Shown here piece after piece: positions 25,586-35,640 of a DNA stretch of 64,000 nt. Under the pieces are notes generated by a model. That model worked only from the letters and a program-made list of their open reading frames with translations. It ran no database searches and was not told where the DNA came from. The translations under genes were made by a program, and so were the position numbers. How positions within the stretch are numbered: the stretch's first letter is position 1; each line of letters begins with the position of its first letter. Source of the DNA: Chondrosia reniformis (taxonomy: Eukaryota; Porifera; Demospongiae; Chondrillida; Chondrillidae); NCBI GenBank assembly GCA_947172415.1, contig OX359191.1:4650001-4714000 (forward strand), in the 5' to 3' direction.

Positions 25586-28500
25586 GTTGTATGAACTACT
25601 TTGTATGTACTAGTTATATTTTTATGTATTAGTTATATGTAGTAGATGTGTGTACTAGTTATATGTACTAGTTGCAAGTTCTAGTTGTATGTACTAGTTG
25701 TATGGACTAGTACTAAGTTATATTTACTAGTTGTAGGTACTAGTTGTATGTACTAGTTGTATGTACTATTTATATAATTATTAAGTTAAAGTGTATGTAC
25801 TAGTTATATGCAGTAGGTGTATTTACTATTTATATGTCCTAGTTGTTTTTCCTAGTTGTGTGTAGTAGTTCTGTACTAGTTTAATATACAAGTTGTACGT
25901 TCTAGTATTATGTATTCATTCTGGGAGCTAGTTGTATATACTAGTTTCTAGTTGTATGTACTAGTTGTATGTACTAGTTGTATGTACTAATTGTATTTAC
26001 TATTTATAATAACAAGGTATGTGTATTTACTAGTTATATGTCCTAGCTGTTTGTCGTAGTTGTATGGACTAGTTGAATGTACTAGTTGTATTTACTAGTC
26101 GCATGTACTAGTTGTATGTACTAATTGTATGTACTAGTTGTATTCACTAGTTTTATGTACTAGTCTCAGTTATATTTAGTAGTTGTAGGTACTAGCTGTA
26201 TGTATATACTAGTTATAAATAATAGCTATGCACTAGTTGTTTATACAAGTTGTACGTTCTAGTATTATGTACTCGTTCTATGAACTAGTTGTATGTACTA
26301 GTTTATAGTTGTATGTACTAGTAGTATGTACTAATTTTATGTACTATGTTTGTGGACTATTTATAAATGCCAGTTATATGTTTATTTACTGGTTATATGT
26401 TTGTGTAATAGTTATATGTACTAGTAGTATGCACTAGCTGTACGTACTAGTTGTGTGTACTATTCATAATTACTCGGTATATGTGTATTTACTAGTTATA
26501 TGTAGTAGATGTATGTACTAGTTATATGTTCTAGTTGTTTGTCCTAGTTGTATGTACAAATTGTATGTACTAGTTGTGGGTACTATTTTGTATGTATTAG
26601 TTGTATGTACTAGTCGCATGTACTAGTTGTATGTACTAATTGTATGTACTAGTTGAATTCACTAGTTTTATGTACTAGTCTTAGTTATATCTAGTAGTTG
26701 TAGTTACTAGCTGTATGTATATACTAGTTATAAATAATAGCTATGCACTAGTTGTATATACAAGTTGTACGTTCTAGTATTATGTACTCGTTCTATGAAC
26801 TAGTTGTATGTACTAGTTTATAGTTGTATATACTAGTAGTATGTATTAATTGTATGTACTATGTGTGTGGACTATTTATAAGTGCCAGTTTTATGTGTAT
26901 TTACTGGTTATATGTTTGTGTACTAGTTATATGTACTAGTAGTGTGCACTAGCTGTATGTACTAGTTGTTTGTACTGTTCATAACTACTCGGTATATGTG
27001 TATTTACTAGTTATATGTAGTAGATGTATATACTAGTTATATGTTCTAGTTGTTTGTCCTAGTTGTATGTACTAGTTGAATGTACTAGTTGTATATACTA
27101 GTTGTAGGTTCTAGTTCTAATTATATCAGGTACTAGGGAGGTACTAGTTGTGTGTACTAGACACTAGTTGTATGTACTAGTTATATGTTCTAGTTACATG
27201 TACTAGTTGTATGTACCAGTTTTGTGTAATTGTTGTATGTACTAGCTGTATTAACTGGTTGTATGTACTAATTCCATGTACTAGTTGTATGTACTAGTTC
27301 TATGTACCAGATATGAACCAGTTGTATGTACAAGATGTATGCACTAGTTGTTGTACTAGCTATATACTAGTTTTATGAACTAGTTGTATGTACTAGTTGT
27401 ATGTACTAGTTGTATGTACTAGTTACTAGTTGTATGAACTAGTTGTACCTATTAATTTTATGTACTAGTTGTTAATAGTAGTTTTATGTATATACCAGTT
27501 TTATGTGCTAGTTAAATGTACTAATTTTATAATTATACTAGTTGTCTGTACTTTGTGGATGCACAATTTATTTTCACCAGTTATATTTTTGGGTATTAGT
27601 TATATGTAGTAGGTGTGTGTACTAGTTATATGTACTAGTTGAAAGTACTAGTTGTATGTACTAGTTGTATGTACTAAAACCAGCTATATTTACTAGTTTT
27701 AGGTACTAGTTGTATGTATTAGTTGTATGTAGTAGATTCATTTGCTAATTGTTTGTACAAGTTCTCTGTACTAGTTGTACGTATATACTAGTTGTATGTA
27801 CTATTTATATGTGTGTGTGCACTAGTTATATGTACTAGTTGAATGCGCTAGCTGTATGTACTAGTTGTATGTACTATTTACATTTACTAGGTATACGATT
27901 ATGTACTAGTCATATGTAGTAGGTTTATGTTCTTGTTATATGTCCTAGTTGTATGTACTAGTTGCATGCACTATTTGTGTGTACTAGTTGTATGTACTAG
28001 TCGCATGTACTAATTATATTTACTAGTTACTAATTTTATGAACTAGTTGTATCTACTAATTTTCTTTACTAATTGTACGTACTAGTTTTATGTACAAGTT
28101 GTATGTATATACCAGTTGTATGTACTAGTTAAATGTACCAATTTTATATATATACTAGTTGTATGTACCAGTTTCTAGTTGTATTTACTAGTTTTATGTA
28201 CAAGTTGTCTGTACTATGTGGATGCACAATTTATTTTCAACAGTTATATTTTTATGTATTAGTTATATGTAGTAGGTGTGTGTACTAGTTATATGTACTA
28301 GTTGAAGGTACTAGTTGTATGTACTAGTTGTATGTACTAGTTGTAGCTTCACGTCCTAATTATATTAGGTACTAGGGAGGTGCTAGTTGAATGTACAAGA
28401 TACTAATTGTATGTACTAGTTGTATGTACCCGTTGTGTGTAATTGTACTAGTTGTATGTACTATTTATATGTTTATGTACTAGGTTTATGTACTACTTGT

Positions 28501-28594
28501 ATTTACTAGCTGTATGTGGTAGTTGTTGTGTACTAATTGAATGTACTTGTTGTATGTACTCATACTAGTTTTATTTACTAGTTGTAGGTGCTAG
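25586..28594 (+). repeat. 13-bp satellite, block 6
   Basis: This is the degenerate array. Two stretches near 26.1-26.5 and 26.6-27.0 kb repeat each other for several hundred bases (shared order: TTCACTAGTTTTATGTACTAG, then TATAAATAATAGC, then TATGTACTCG), which is a local higher-order duplication. No gene is seen. Confidence 0.92.
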
Positions 28595-30556
28595 TCTGGC
28601 CATAGCTCCCATATCCCAAGTTCTTAACAGAACCAAGGGATATACCCTCTGGCATAATGGGGAAAGGAACACCATGTCACACTTGCTGTACATGGATGAC
28701 CTTAAGATATATGCTGGAGGGCCTGATAAACTCAGGGAAGCCATGGAATGTGTGGAGAAAACCTCAAATGCCATTGGCATGAGGTTTGGAGTGAGAAAGT
28801 GTGGAACAGCTCACATGCAAAAGGGGAAAGTTCTGGCCGGCCCAGACAACCCTGAACGCAGTGAAGAATCCATAAGGAGCCTTGAAAAAGGTACTACTTA
28901 TAAGTACCTAGGGCTAGAACAACTGTTTGAGGTAGATGACAGCAAGGTCAAAGCTTGCTTGATCAATGAATTGAGGAGGAGACTCCACAAGGTGTGGGGC
29001 TCTCACCTCAATGGTAAGAATGCTGCAGAAGCCTCTAACATGTTGTGTGCCTCTCTATTGAGATACTCTTACCCAGTTTTGAAGTGGACTCAAAGTGAGC
29101 TTCCAAAACTGGACCGAATGGTGAGAAAGATCATGAGAAAGTACCAGTGTCATCACTATAACTCTGCCATTGAGAGAGTGAATTTGCCTCGCTCTCAAAG
29201 TGGTAGAGGGCTCTGTAGTTTTCCTTTGGATCACGACAGGGCTGTTGTGAATCTGGCAAGATACCTCCATACTGCCAATGATCCACTCATAGCTGTTGTG
29301 GTTAAACACCAGAAGTGGCTGGAGTGCTCAAAGCAGAGGAGGACTGTCTTGAAAGAAGCCAGATTGATACTGAGAAGCCACGGAATAGAACTAGAACCGG
29401 AAATGTGGCTGAAGACAGATCCCTCACAAAGTAGTGTAAGAGAGTGGAGGAGAGTGACACGTGAGCTCCGGGAGGCTCAGACTGAAAGGTTAAAAAGTAA
29501 CCTAGCCGAAAAGTCTCACCAGGGCTCATACCGCAGACAAGTCACAAATAGGGAGTCTTATGTGTGGCTTTCTGAGGGGAGACTCAGACCTCAAACTGAG
29601 GCTCTGATTCTCGCAGCCCAAGATGATGTGCTGCACACTAGGTGGTACCAAAATAGGATTCTGAAGAATTCTAGCCTCCTAATGTGCAGAGAATGTGGCA
29701 AGGCTATGGAAACGGTCAAACACACACTAAACATGTGTGAGCCCAAGGGATTTTCTCTCTACAAAGAGAGACATGACCGGGCAATACTGATAGTGTTGTG
29801 GAGACTGTTGAAAGAATAGGGATTCAAGCAGGAAGAGCCCTGGTACAAACTAGAAGCAAAACCAGTCTATGAGAATAGGGCTGTCAAAATCTTGTGGGAT
29901 CCTAGTATCCCTACAGATGATGAAATGACAGAAAGAAGGCCAGACTTAGTGGTTGAGGATCGGCTATGTAAGTCCATCTTCATTATTGAGATGTCAGTTC
30001 CTACTGACAGTAATATTAATGGAAGATGGCAAGAGAAGTTCCAAAAGTACCAGAAGCTGGCGGCTGATATGAGGAAACAATTTAGGGGCTACCGAATTAA
30101 GGTAGTCCCGATGATAATTGGTGCTTTGGGGACAGTGGACACGCTCCTGGAAGACCTTAGGGGAATTCCAAAGCTGTCAAAAAGTGCAGTAGAAGTGATG
30201 AGAGCCATGCAGAGAACTGTTCTCTGTTCGGCTGTGAGGATATTGAGGCGACATCTATCTGTTGAGGGATTGGGGCCTGGACGATAAGTAGTCCTGTCCC
30301 AGTCCTTGCCTGTCGACCTCTGGAAAGCAGTGGTGGATTGGTGTATGGAGGTACTCCCTCCTATTATGACGGTCAACTTTGGCCCGACGTGCACCCGTCT
30401 GCTGCTGTCGGAAGGAGGAAAAGCCGAGGCTTCTGGCTAAAAACCCAAAGAAAGGAAAACATAACTGACTGAGGGTTGTCCAAGCCAGATACTCCTTGCC
30501 TTAGTACACTAAGGCAAGAAGTAACAAGGTTCTCCGTTAAGGCTTTTGTTTTTCAA
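28595..30556 (+). mobile_element. 5'-truncated LINE of the restriction-like-endonuclease group (R2/NeSL/Dong type)
   Basis: An insertion of about 1.96 kb is flanked by the same 11 bp, GTAGGTGCTAG, at 28,584-28,594 and 30,557-30,567. Elsewhere in the window this satellite context is uninterrupted (near 33,450: GTAGGTGCTAGTTGTATG). The element begins within the reverse transcriptase and runs through zinc-finger and endonuclease regions into a 3' untranslated region of about 270 bp that ends TTTTTCAA without a long poly(A). 5' truncation plus target duplication indicates target-primed reverse transcription. Related R2 elements are rDNA-specific; this one is in satellite. Confidence 0.88.
28596..30287 (+). 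pseudogene. Reverse transcriptase / CCHC / restriction-like endonuclease fragment with one in-frame stop
   Basis: One frame is open from the truncation point (LAIAPISQVLN, the motif-B region) through the catalytic YMDD (28,689-28,700) to a TAG at 29,817-29,819. It then continues open in the same frame to 30,287, so the upstream ATG at 28,674 is not a true start. A C-x2-C-x8-H-x4-C finger lies at 29,685-29,738. After the stop, RPDLVV and IFIIEMSVP match the PD-(D/E)xK signature of the restriction-like endonuclease found C-terminal to the reverse transcriptase in R2, R4, NeSL and related LINEs. The N-terminal DNA-binding fingers and early palm are missing. One nonsense codon separates reverse transcriptase from endonuclease and there is no frameshift. 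Confidence 0.88.
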
Positions 30557-30879
30557 GTAGGTGCTAGTTGCATGTACAAGTTGTATTTGGTAGTTGTATG
30601 AGCTAATTGTATGTACTAGTTGGATGTACTAGTTGAATGTACTAGTTGTATGTACTATATATGAACCAGTTGTATGTACAAGATGTATGCACTAGTTGTT
30701 TGTGCTAGCTATATACTAGTCGTTTGAACTAGTTGTATGTACTAGTTGTATGTACTAGTTGCATGTACTGGTTATGTGTACTAGTTAATAGTTGTGTTAA
30801 CTAGTTCTACGACCTAATTGTAAATACTAGTTGTATGAACTAGTTGTTTGTGTATAATACTTGTATGAACTAGTTAAAT
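30557..30879 (+). repeat. 13-bp satellite, block 7
   Basis: Satellite resumes with the second copy of the 11-bp duplication. No gene is seen. Confidence 0.92.
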
Positions 30880-31042
30880 GAAAAATCTAAGATACCATTT
30901 TCCTACATGCTATATGCCTATTCTGTAAAAAGAGCCTATAGGGGAACTAAACCTAAAGAGAGCTTTAGATGAAGATACAGCAGTCTTTTCTTCCTTCTTT
31001 TCCCTTCTTTCATCTTCTTCTCCACTGGGTCAGACAGCCGAT
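30880..31042 (-). mobile_element. Short hammerhead-like element, copy C (opposite strand)
   Basis: About 163 bp are the reverse complement of copy A, from GATTTTTC at the left edge to the stem III/cleavage-site region at the right edge. On the minus strand it starts CGGCTGTCTGACCCAGTGG, so its 5' boundary lies within a few bases of where a hammerhead would cut. The cleavage-site bases missing from copy A are present here. Confidence 0.78.
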
Positions 31043-31737
31043 GTATGTATTTATTAATTGTATGTACTAGTTTCTAGTTGCATTTACTAGTTTTATGTAC
31101 TAATTATATATACTATATGGATGCACTGTTCATATGTACTAGTTATATATTTATGTACTAATTATATGTAGTAGGTGTGTACTAGTTATAGGTCCTAGTT
31201 TTATGTACTCGTTCTATGCACTGATAGTTGTATGAACTACTTGTATGTACTATGTTTATGTCCTATTTATATGTACTAGTTATATTTTTATGTATTAGTT
31301 ATATGTGGTAGATGTGTGGACTAGTTATATGTACTAGTTGCAAGTGCTAGTTGTATGTACTAGTTGTATGTAGTAGGTGTGTGTACTTGTTATATGTACT
31401 AGTTGAAAAGTACTAGTTGTATGTTCTAATTGTATGTACTATTTGTAGGTTCTACTACTAGTTATAGTAGGTACTAAGTAGGAATTAGTTGTATGTACTA
31501 GTTGTTAGTACTATTTTAACGTACTAGTTGTATGTACTAGTTCTATATACTAGTACTAGTTATATTTACTAGATGTAGGTACTGGTTGTGTGTAGTAGTT
31601 GGATGTAGTAGTTGTATGTTCTAATTGTTTGTACTAGTTGTATGTACTAGTTGTATGTATATATTAGTTTGTTGTTTATGTAGTAGTTGTATATGCTAGT
31701 GTTCTGTACTCGTATTATGTACAAGTTGTATGTACTA
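31043..31737 (+). repeat. 13-bp satellite, block 8
   Basis: This is ordinary array in the forward orientation, ending with TTGTATGTACTA, which is repeated after the next insertion. No gene is seen. Confidence 0.92.
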
Positions 31738-31923
31738 TGACAAAGGGAGTTAATTGCACTAAGCCTGAGCAAAGGCTTAAAATGATCAGAAATAATCACT
31801 GGAACGTATTACACCATACCAGCCAAGTGACCGAAGTCTGATCTTGGCTGGGGGACTAAAGTCCTATTAAGTTGGCAACCAGTGATCGCCTCCCAGTCAT
31901 CCAAATATGGAAAAAAATTCATC

Positions 31924-31979
31924 AAAGAACCACAGACAGCTGTTTCGCCCTCAATTGGGCTCATCAGTGTGGTACACTT
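31924..31979 (-). ncRNA. Type I hammerhead ribozyme with minimal stem III
   Basis: Read on the minus strand, all conserved parts are present. The core CTGATGA (31,967-31,961) is followed by stem II GCCC/GGGC with a six-base AATTGA loop and the correct G-C closing pair. GAAA follows (31,946-31,943), then stem III formed by ACAG/CTGT with no loop of its own, then the cleavage base C at 31,935. Stem I pairs ACCACA with TGTGGT and extends imperfectly, so the motif is open at stem I (type I). A palindromic, loopless stem III is known in small animal hammerheads of retrozymes and Penelope-like elements, which cut mainly as dimers. The expected activity is self-cleavage of the transcript after position 31,935. 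Confidence 0.82.
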
Positions 31980-32274
31980 CAATGATGGTAATTTGGATGA
32001 CTGCCCTCACTTATAAATCCACCACAAGTGAAACACTTGTGGTGGATTTATAAGTGAGGGCAGTCATTCAACGTACTGGAACATACGTTCCAGTGATTAT
32101 TTCTGATCATTTTAAACCTTTGCACAGGCTTAGTGCAATTAACTCCCTTTGTCATTGTGAGTGCTCAGTCTCACTTAGACTGTAGCCTCCATCCTCACTT
32201 AAAATGAAACCACAAGTGTTTCACTTGTGGTGGATTTATAAGTGAGGGCAGTCATCCAATTGACCATCATGGAA

Positions 32275-32325
32275 GTGTACCACACTGATGAGCCCAAATG
32301 AGGGCGAAAAGCTGTCTGTGGTTCT
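32275..32325 (+). ncRNA. Second, decayed hammerhead copy
   Basis: This is the inverted partner of the minus-strand ribozyme. CTGATGA (32,285-32,291), stem II GCCC/GGGC with AAATGA loop, GAAA (32,306-32,309), GCTGTC and stem I bases TGTGG are all recognisable. One base is missing after GAAA (AAGCTGT where the partner has ACAGCTGT), which breaks the symmetry of stem III. It is probably inactive or weak. Confidence 0.7.
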
Positions 32326-32469
32326 TTGATGAATTTTTTTTCCATCTTTGGATGACTGGGAGGCGATCACTGGTTGCCAACCTAATAGGACTTCGGTCCC
32401 CCAGCCAAGATCAGACTTCGGTCACTTGTCTGGTATGGCATAATACGTTCCAGTGATTATTTCTGATCA

Positions 32470-33492
32470 TTGTATGTACTAGTTATGTACAAGTTGTATG
32501 TACTAGTTATGTACCAGTTTTACGTACTAGTTTTATGTATATACTTTTTGTATGTAGTTGCTATGTACTAGTTGTGTATACAAGTTGTATGTTCTAGTAT
32601 TATGCACTCGTTCTATGAACTAGGTGTATGTACTAGTTTCTAGTTGTGTGTACTAGTTGTATGTACTAGTTGTATGTACGTTTTGTATGTACTTGTTGTA
32701 TGTACTAGGTGTATGTACTATTTTTATATACTAGTTATATGTGTATGTTCTGGTTATATTCAGTAGTTGTATGTAACAGTTATATGTAGAAGTAGCCTGT
32801 ACTACGTGTATGCGCTAGCTGTTTGTACTAGTTGTAGCTTCTAGTGCTAGTTATAATAGGTACTAAATAGGAGTTAGTTGTATGTACTAGTTGTTAGTAC
32901 TACTTTAACGTATTAGTTGTATGTACTAGTTCTATGTTCTAGTACTAATTATATTTACTTGTTGTAGGCACTGGTTGTATGTAGTAGTTGGATGTAGTAG
33001 TTGTATGTACTAATTGTATGTATTAGTTGTATACACTAGTTGTATGTATATAGTAGTTGCATGTAGTAGCTATGTACTAGTTGTATGTACTAGTTTCCTG
33101 TTTATGTAGTGGTTGTATATACTATTTGAATGTACTAGCTGTATATACTAGTTGTATGTACTCGATACTCTTTGTATATACCAATCTAAGGTAGTAGTTA
33201 TATGTACTAGTTGTATGTTTTAGTTGTAGGTTCAATTCTTAGTTATATTAGGTACTAGGGAGGTGCTAGTTGTATGAACTAGATACTAATTGTATGTACT
33301 AGTCATATGTACCAGTTGTGTGTAATTGTACTAGTTGTATGTACTAGGTATATGTACTACTTGTATTCACTAGCTGTATGTGCTGGTTGTATGTACTAAT
33401 TGTTTGTACTTGTTGTATGTACTAATACTAGTTATATTTACTAGTTGTAGGTGCTAGTTGTATGTACAAGTTGTGTGTGGTAGTTGTATGTA
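32470..33492 (+). repeat. 13-bp satellite, block 9
   Basis: Degenerate array, forward orientation, no gene. It includes the uninterrupted GTAGGTGCTAGTTGTATG context that helps to define the LINE target at 28.6 kb. Confidence 0.92.
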
Positions 33493-34731
33493 CGCATGTC
33501 CACGATTTTCCAATTTTTTAAAATCGACTTGTTTGCGCCTACAGAAGTGTCACATTCCAGGCGGAAGTGCCTTTAGCATGTGACCTGCGCGTGAAGTGGA
33601 GCACCCAACACGGAAACGTCACAATTCATCACTAGTCGTTATAGATGTTAAATTTTAGTATAGCGTAGGAAGGCCAACGACAGAATAAGGCCAATAAAGG
33701 CCTACGTGACGAAACGTTTTATTTTTCTTTTGATTATTCTATGTTAATATTAAAAAAGAAGAATAGAACATTTCGTCACGTAGGCCTTAATTCATCATTA
33801 TACTACATTAATATTCAAAAGAAGAATAGAACGTTTCGGTCATGTAGGCCTTAATTCCTCAGCAATTATTATTAGCTGAGGAATTAAGGCCCACGTGACC
33901 GAAACGTTCTATTCTTCTTTTGATTATGCTTCGTTAATTGCTCATACATTTTCGCCATTGATAATTACATAGATATTAGTAGACATGCAATATGCTTACT
34001 CTTTCCACTTACCTCCTACGACAACAAAAACTTGGATCAAGGAAACTGTACCGCTACCAAGAAGCCTTACTTGTAATGGTTGTATAACGCGTTACCAAAT
34101 ATTTGGGTGCATATGCAACGTCATAAAACATCATTGTATGATGGCTAAGCTTTACTACTAATTTTGTCTGATAATCACGTGACAATACCATTACTCGAAG
34201 GAGAAGAGACAAATGGAAAATAAACAGATTATTAGACAGTCGAGGATTGTATATCTAACCATTTTTTGACATCAATCTCTTCAGTAAGTAACAGCCTAAA
34301 AGTTGTATGTATACTCCTGGAATATTCCCTTGTATAACTGAGATATGAAGTACTAGAGGTACCCGAAAAAGCTACGAAAATACGTTTTCGATTATAATTC
34401 ATGAACTTAAGGGAATTTAAAAGGAGTATACATACAATCGTTAGATATCATTGTCCTTCATAGATTGGTGTCACCATTTATTCTATATTCGTATTTTCGT
34501 ATTTGTCTAATAAAACATTTTTGGCCATTTCGCACCTCTCACTTACGGCCGCTTACCTTCTCCTTTAAGCCTGTAATTGTGATGCTCTTATAGCCAAAAT
34601 ATTAAAAAAGAATAACGCTTTAATTCTATATAATTTGTTTAACGATACGATGTTTCTACCGTTAAATATAATAAACTAAAAAGAGTGTTAGTGACTTTTA
34701 TTGAAATACCTGGAAGTGTGGACATGTTCCA
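33493..34731. mobile_element. 1.24-kb non-autonomous relative of the 11.5-kb transposon
   Basis: The left end CGCATGTCCACGATTTTCCA and the right end TGGAAGTGTGGACATGTTCC are related inverted termini. Both match the termini of the large element at 41,704-53,230. Subterminal DNA also matches: left CATGTGACCTGCGCGTGAAG against CATGTGACTCGCACATGAAG near 41,800; right AATTTAAAAGGAGTATACATACAATCG at 34.4 kb against the same stretch at 52.9 kb. The coding middle is absent and is replaced by a foldback segment. It is therefore a diverged deletion derivative that would depend on the transposase of the large element's family. Confidence 0.82.
33697..33922. repeat. Two adjacent foldbacks sharing one arm sequence
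   Basis: The first palindrome (33,697-33,788) has arms AAGGCCTACGTGACGAAACG and its complement. The second (33,813-33,922) has about 50-bp arms meeting at GCTGAGGAATTAAGGCC around an 11-base AT loop. Both carry the same GAATAGAACGTTTCGTCACGTAGGCC-type arm, so one arm was copied four times in alternating orientation. No coding frame is present. Confidence 0.8.
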
Positions 34732-35432
34732 CTAGTGCAGTTATACTAGGTGCTAGGAAGGTACTAGTTGTATGTAGTAGATACTAGTTGTATGTACTAG
34801 TTGTAAAAACTAGTTGTATGTACTATGTGTATGTACCAGTTGTTGATTTTTGTACTACTTATACTATGTACTAGGTAGGTTCTAGTTGTATGTAGTAGAT
34901 ACCTTTTGTATGTACTAGTTGTATGAACTAGTTTTATGAACTAGTTGTATGTGCTATTTATATGTACTAGTTATATGTACCAGTTATATGTACTAGTTTT
35001 GTGTACTAGTAGTACGTACTTGTAATATTTACTAGCTGTATGTACTATTTGTGTGTACTAATTGTATGCACTAGTCGCATGTACTAGTTTTATGTACCAC
35101 TTACTAGCTGTTTGAACTAGATGTACCTATTAATTTTATGTACTAGTTGTATGTATATACCACCTGTATGTACTAGTCAAATGTACTAATTTTATATATA
35201 TATTAGTTGTATGTACTAGTTTCAAGTTGTATTTACTAGTTTTATGTGCTATTTTTTGTACTATGTGGATGCACTATATATTTAAACTAGTTATATTTTT
35301 ATGTATCAGCTATATGTAGTAGGTGTGTGTGCTAGGTATATGTACTAGTTGAAAGTACTAGTTGTATGTACTAGTTGTATGTACTAGAACTAGCTATATT
35401 TACTAGTTTTAGGTACTAGTTGTATGTATTAG
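34732..35432 (+). repeat. 13-bp satellite, block 10
   Basis: Forward-orientation array beginning with GTTATACTAGGTGCTAGG, a phrase also seen at 0.47, 8.25 and 24.9 kb. No gene is seen. Confidence 0.92.
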
Positions 35433-35640
35433 ATGTACACTGATTATTTGTTGTAGTTAGTTTAAGAGGGAGAACATGGGGGAGGCATTGCTGTGGCAGT
35501 TGTAGCTCAGTGGCAGAACAACTGGTGGTCATAACCAGCTGTCCTGGGTTCAATTCCCAGCAATTGCTTCTTTCGTGTTTTTCCCTCTTTATGATGTTTC
35601 ATTGATTATTACTTGTGGTTTGATTATCACATCGATTATT
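35433..35640 (+). mobile_element. tRNA-like SINE insertion
   Basis: About 208 bp of unique DNA interrupt the array. The intact target is visible at 36,566 (ATTAGATGTATGTAGCAG), and ATGTA appears on both sides, so a short target duplication is likely. A tRNA-like head lies inside and the 3' part carries repeated TGATTATT units, consistent with a small SINE. No second copy is present in the window to define its ends. Confidence 0.55.
35496..35567 (+). tRNA. tRNA-like gene or pseudogene, anticodon uncertain
   Basis: The 72-base segment folds as a cloverleaf. The acceptor stem GCAGTTG/CAATTGC is 7 bp with one G-U, the D stem GCTC/GAAC has one mismatch, the anticodon stem is CTGGT/ACCAG, and the T arm CTGGG-TTCAATT-CCCAG is perfect. 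Internal promoter boxes A (TAGCTCAGTGG) and B (GGTTCAATTCC) are good. The anticodon loop GGTCATA lacks the usual U33 and would put TCA in the anticodon. A nine-base loop would expose CAT (Met), so decoding is unclear. It may be a live RNA polymerase III promoter heading a SINE rather than a functional tRNA. Confidence 0.6.

Larger units (their letters stand above)
31738..32469. mobile_element. 732-bp foldback element with two inverted hammerhead units
   Basis: The element is built of inverted copies of one unit. TGACAAAGGGAGTTAATTGC at 31,738 is answered by its reverse complement ending near 32,153. The stretch 31,778-31,980 (from AATGATCAGAAATAATCACTGG to the hammerhead) is answered by 32,272-32,471. 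A third pair, CACAAGTGAAACACTTGTGG-like hairpins followed by TTATAAGTGAGGGCAGTCAT, sits in the middle. Satellite TTGTATGTACTA abuts both ends (31,726-31,737; 32,470-32,481), a possible 12-bp target duplication, although the satellite's own periodicity weakens this. No protein is encoded. The hammerhead suggests relation to retrozymes mobilised by retrotransposons. Confidence 0.8.

Noticed and set aside
31930-32330. Interpretation of the two ribozyme copies as a direct tandem retrozyme
   Set aside because: The copies are inverted relative to each other, so no head-to-tail monomer can be drawn within the window.
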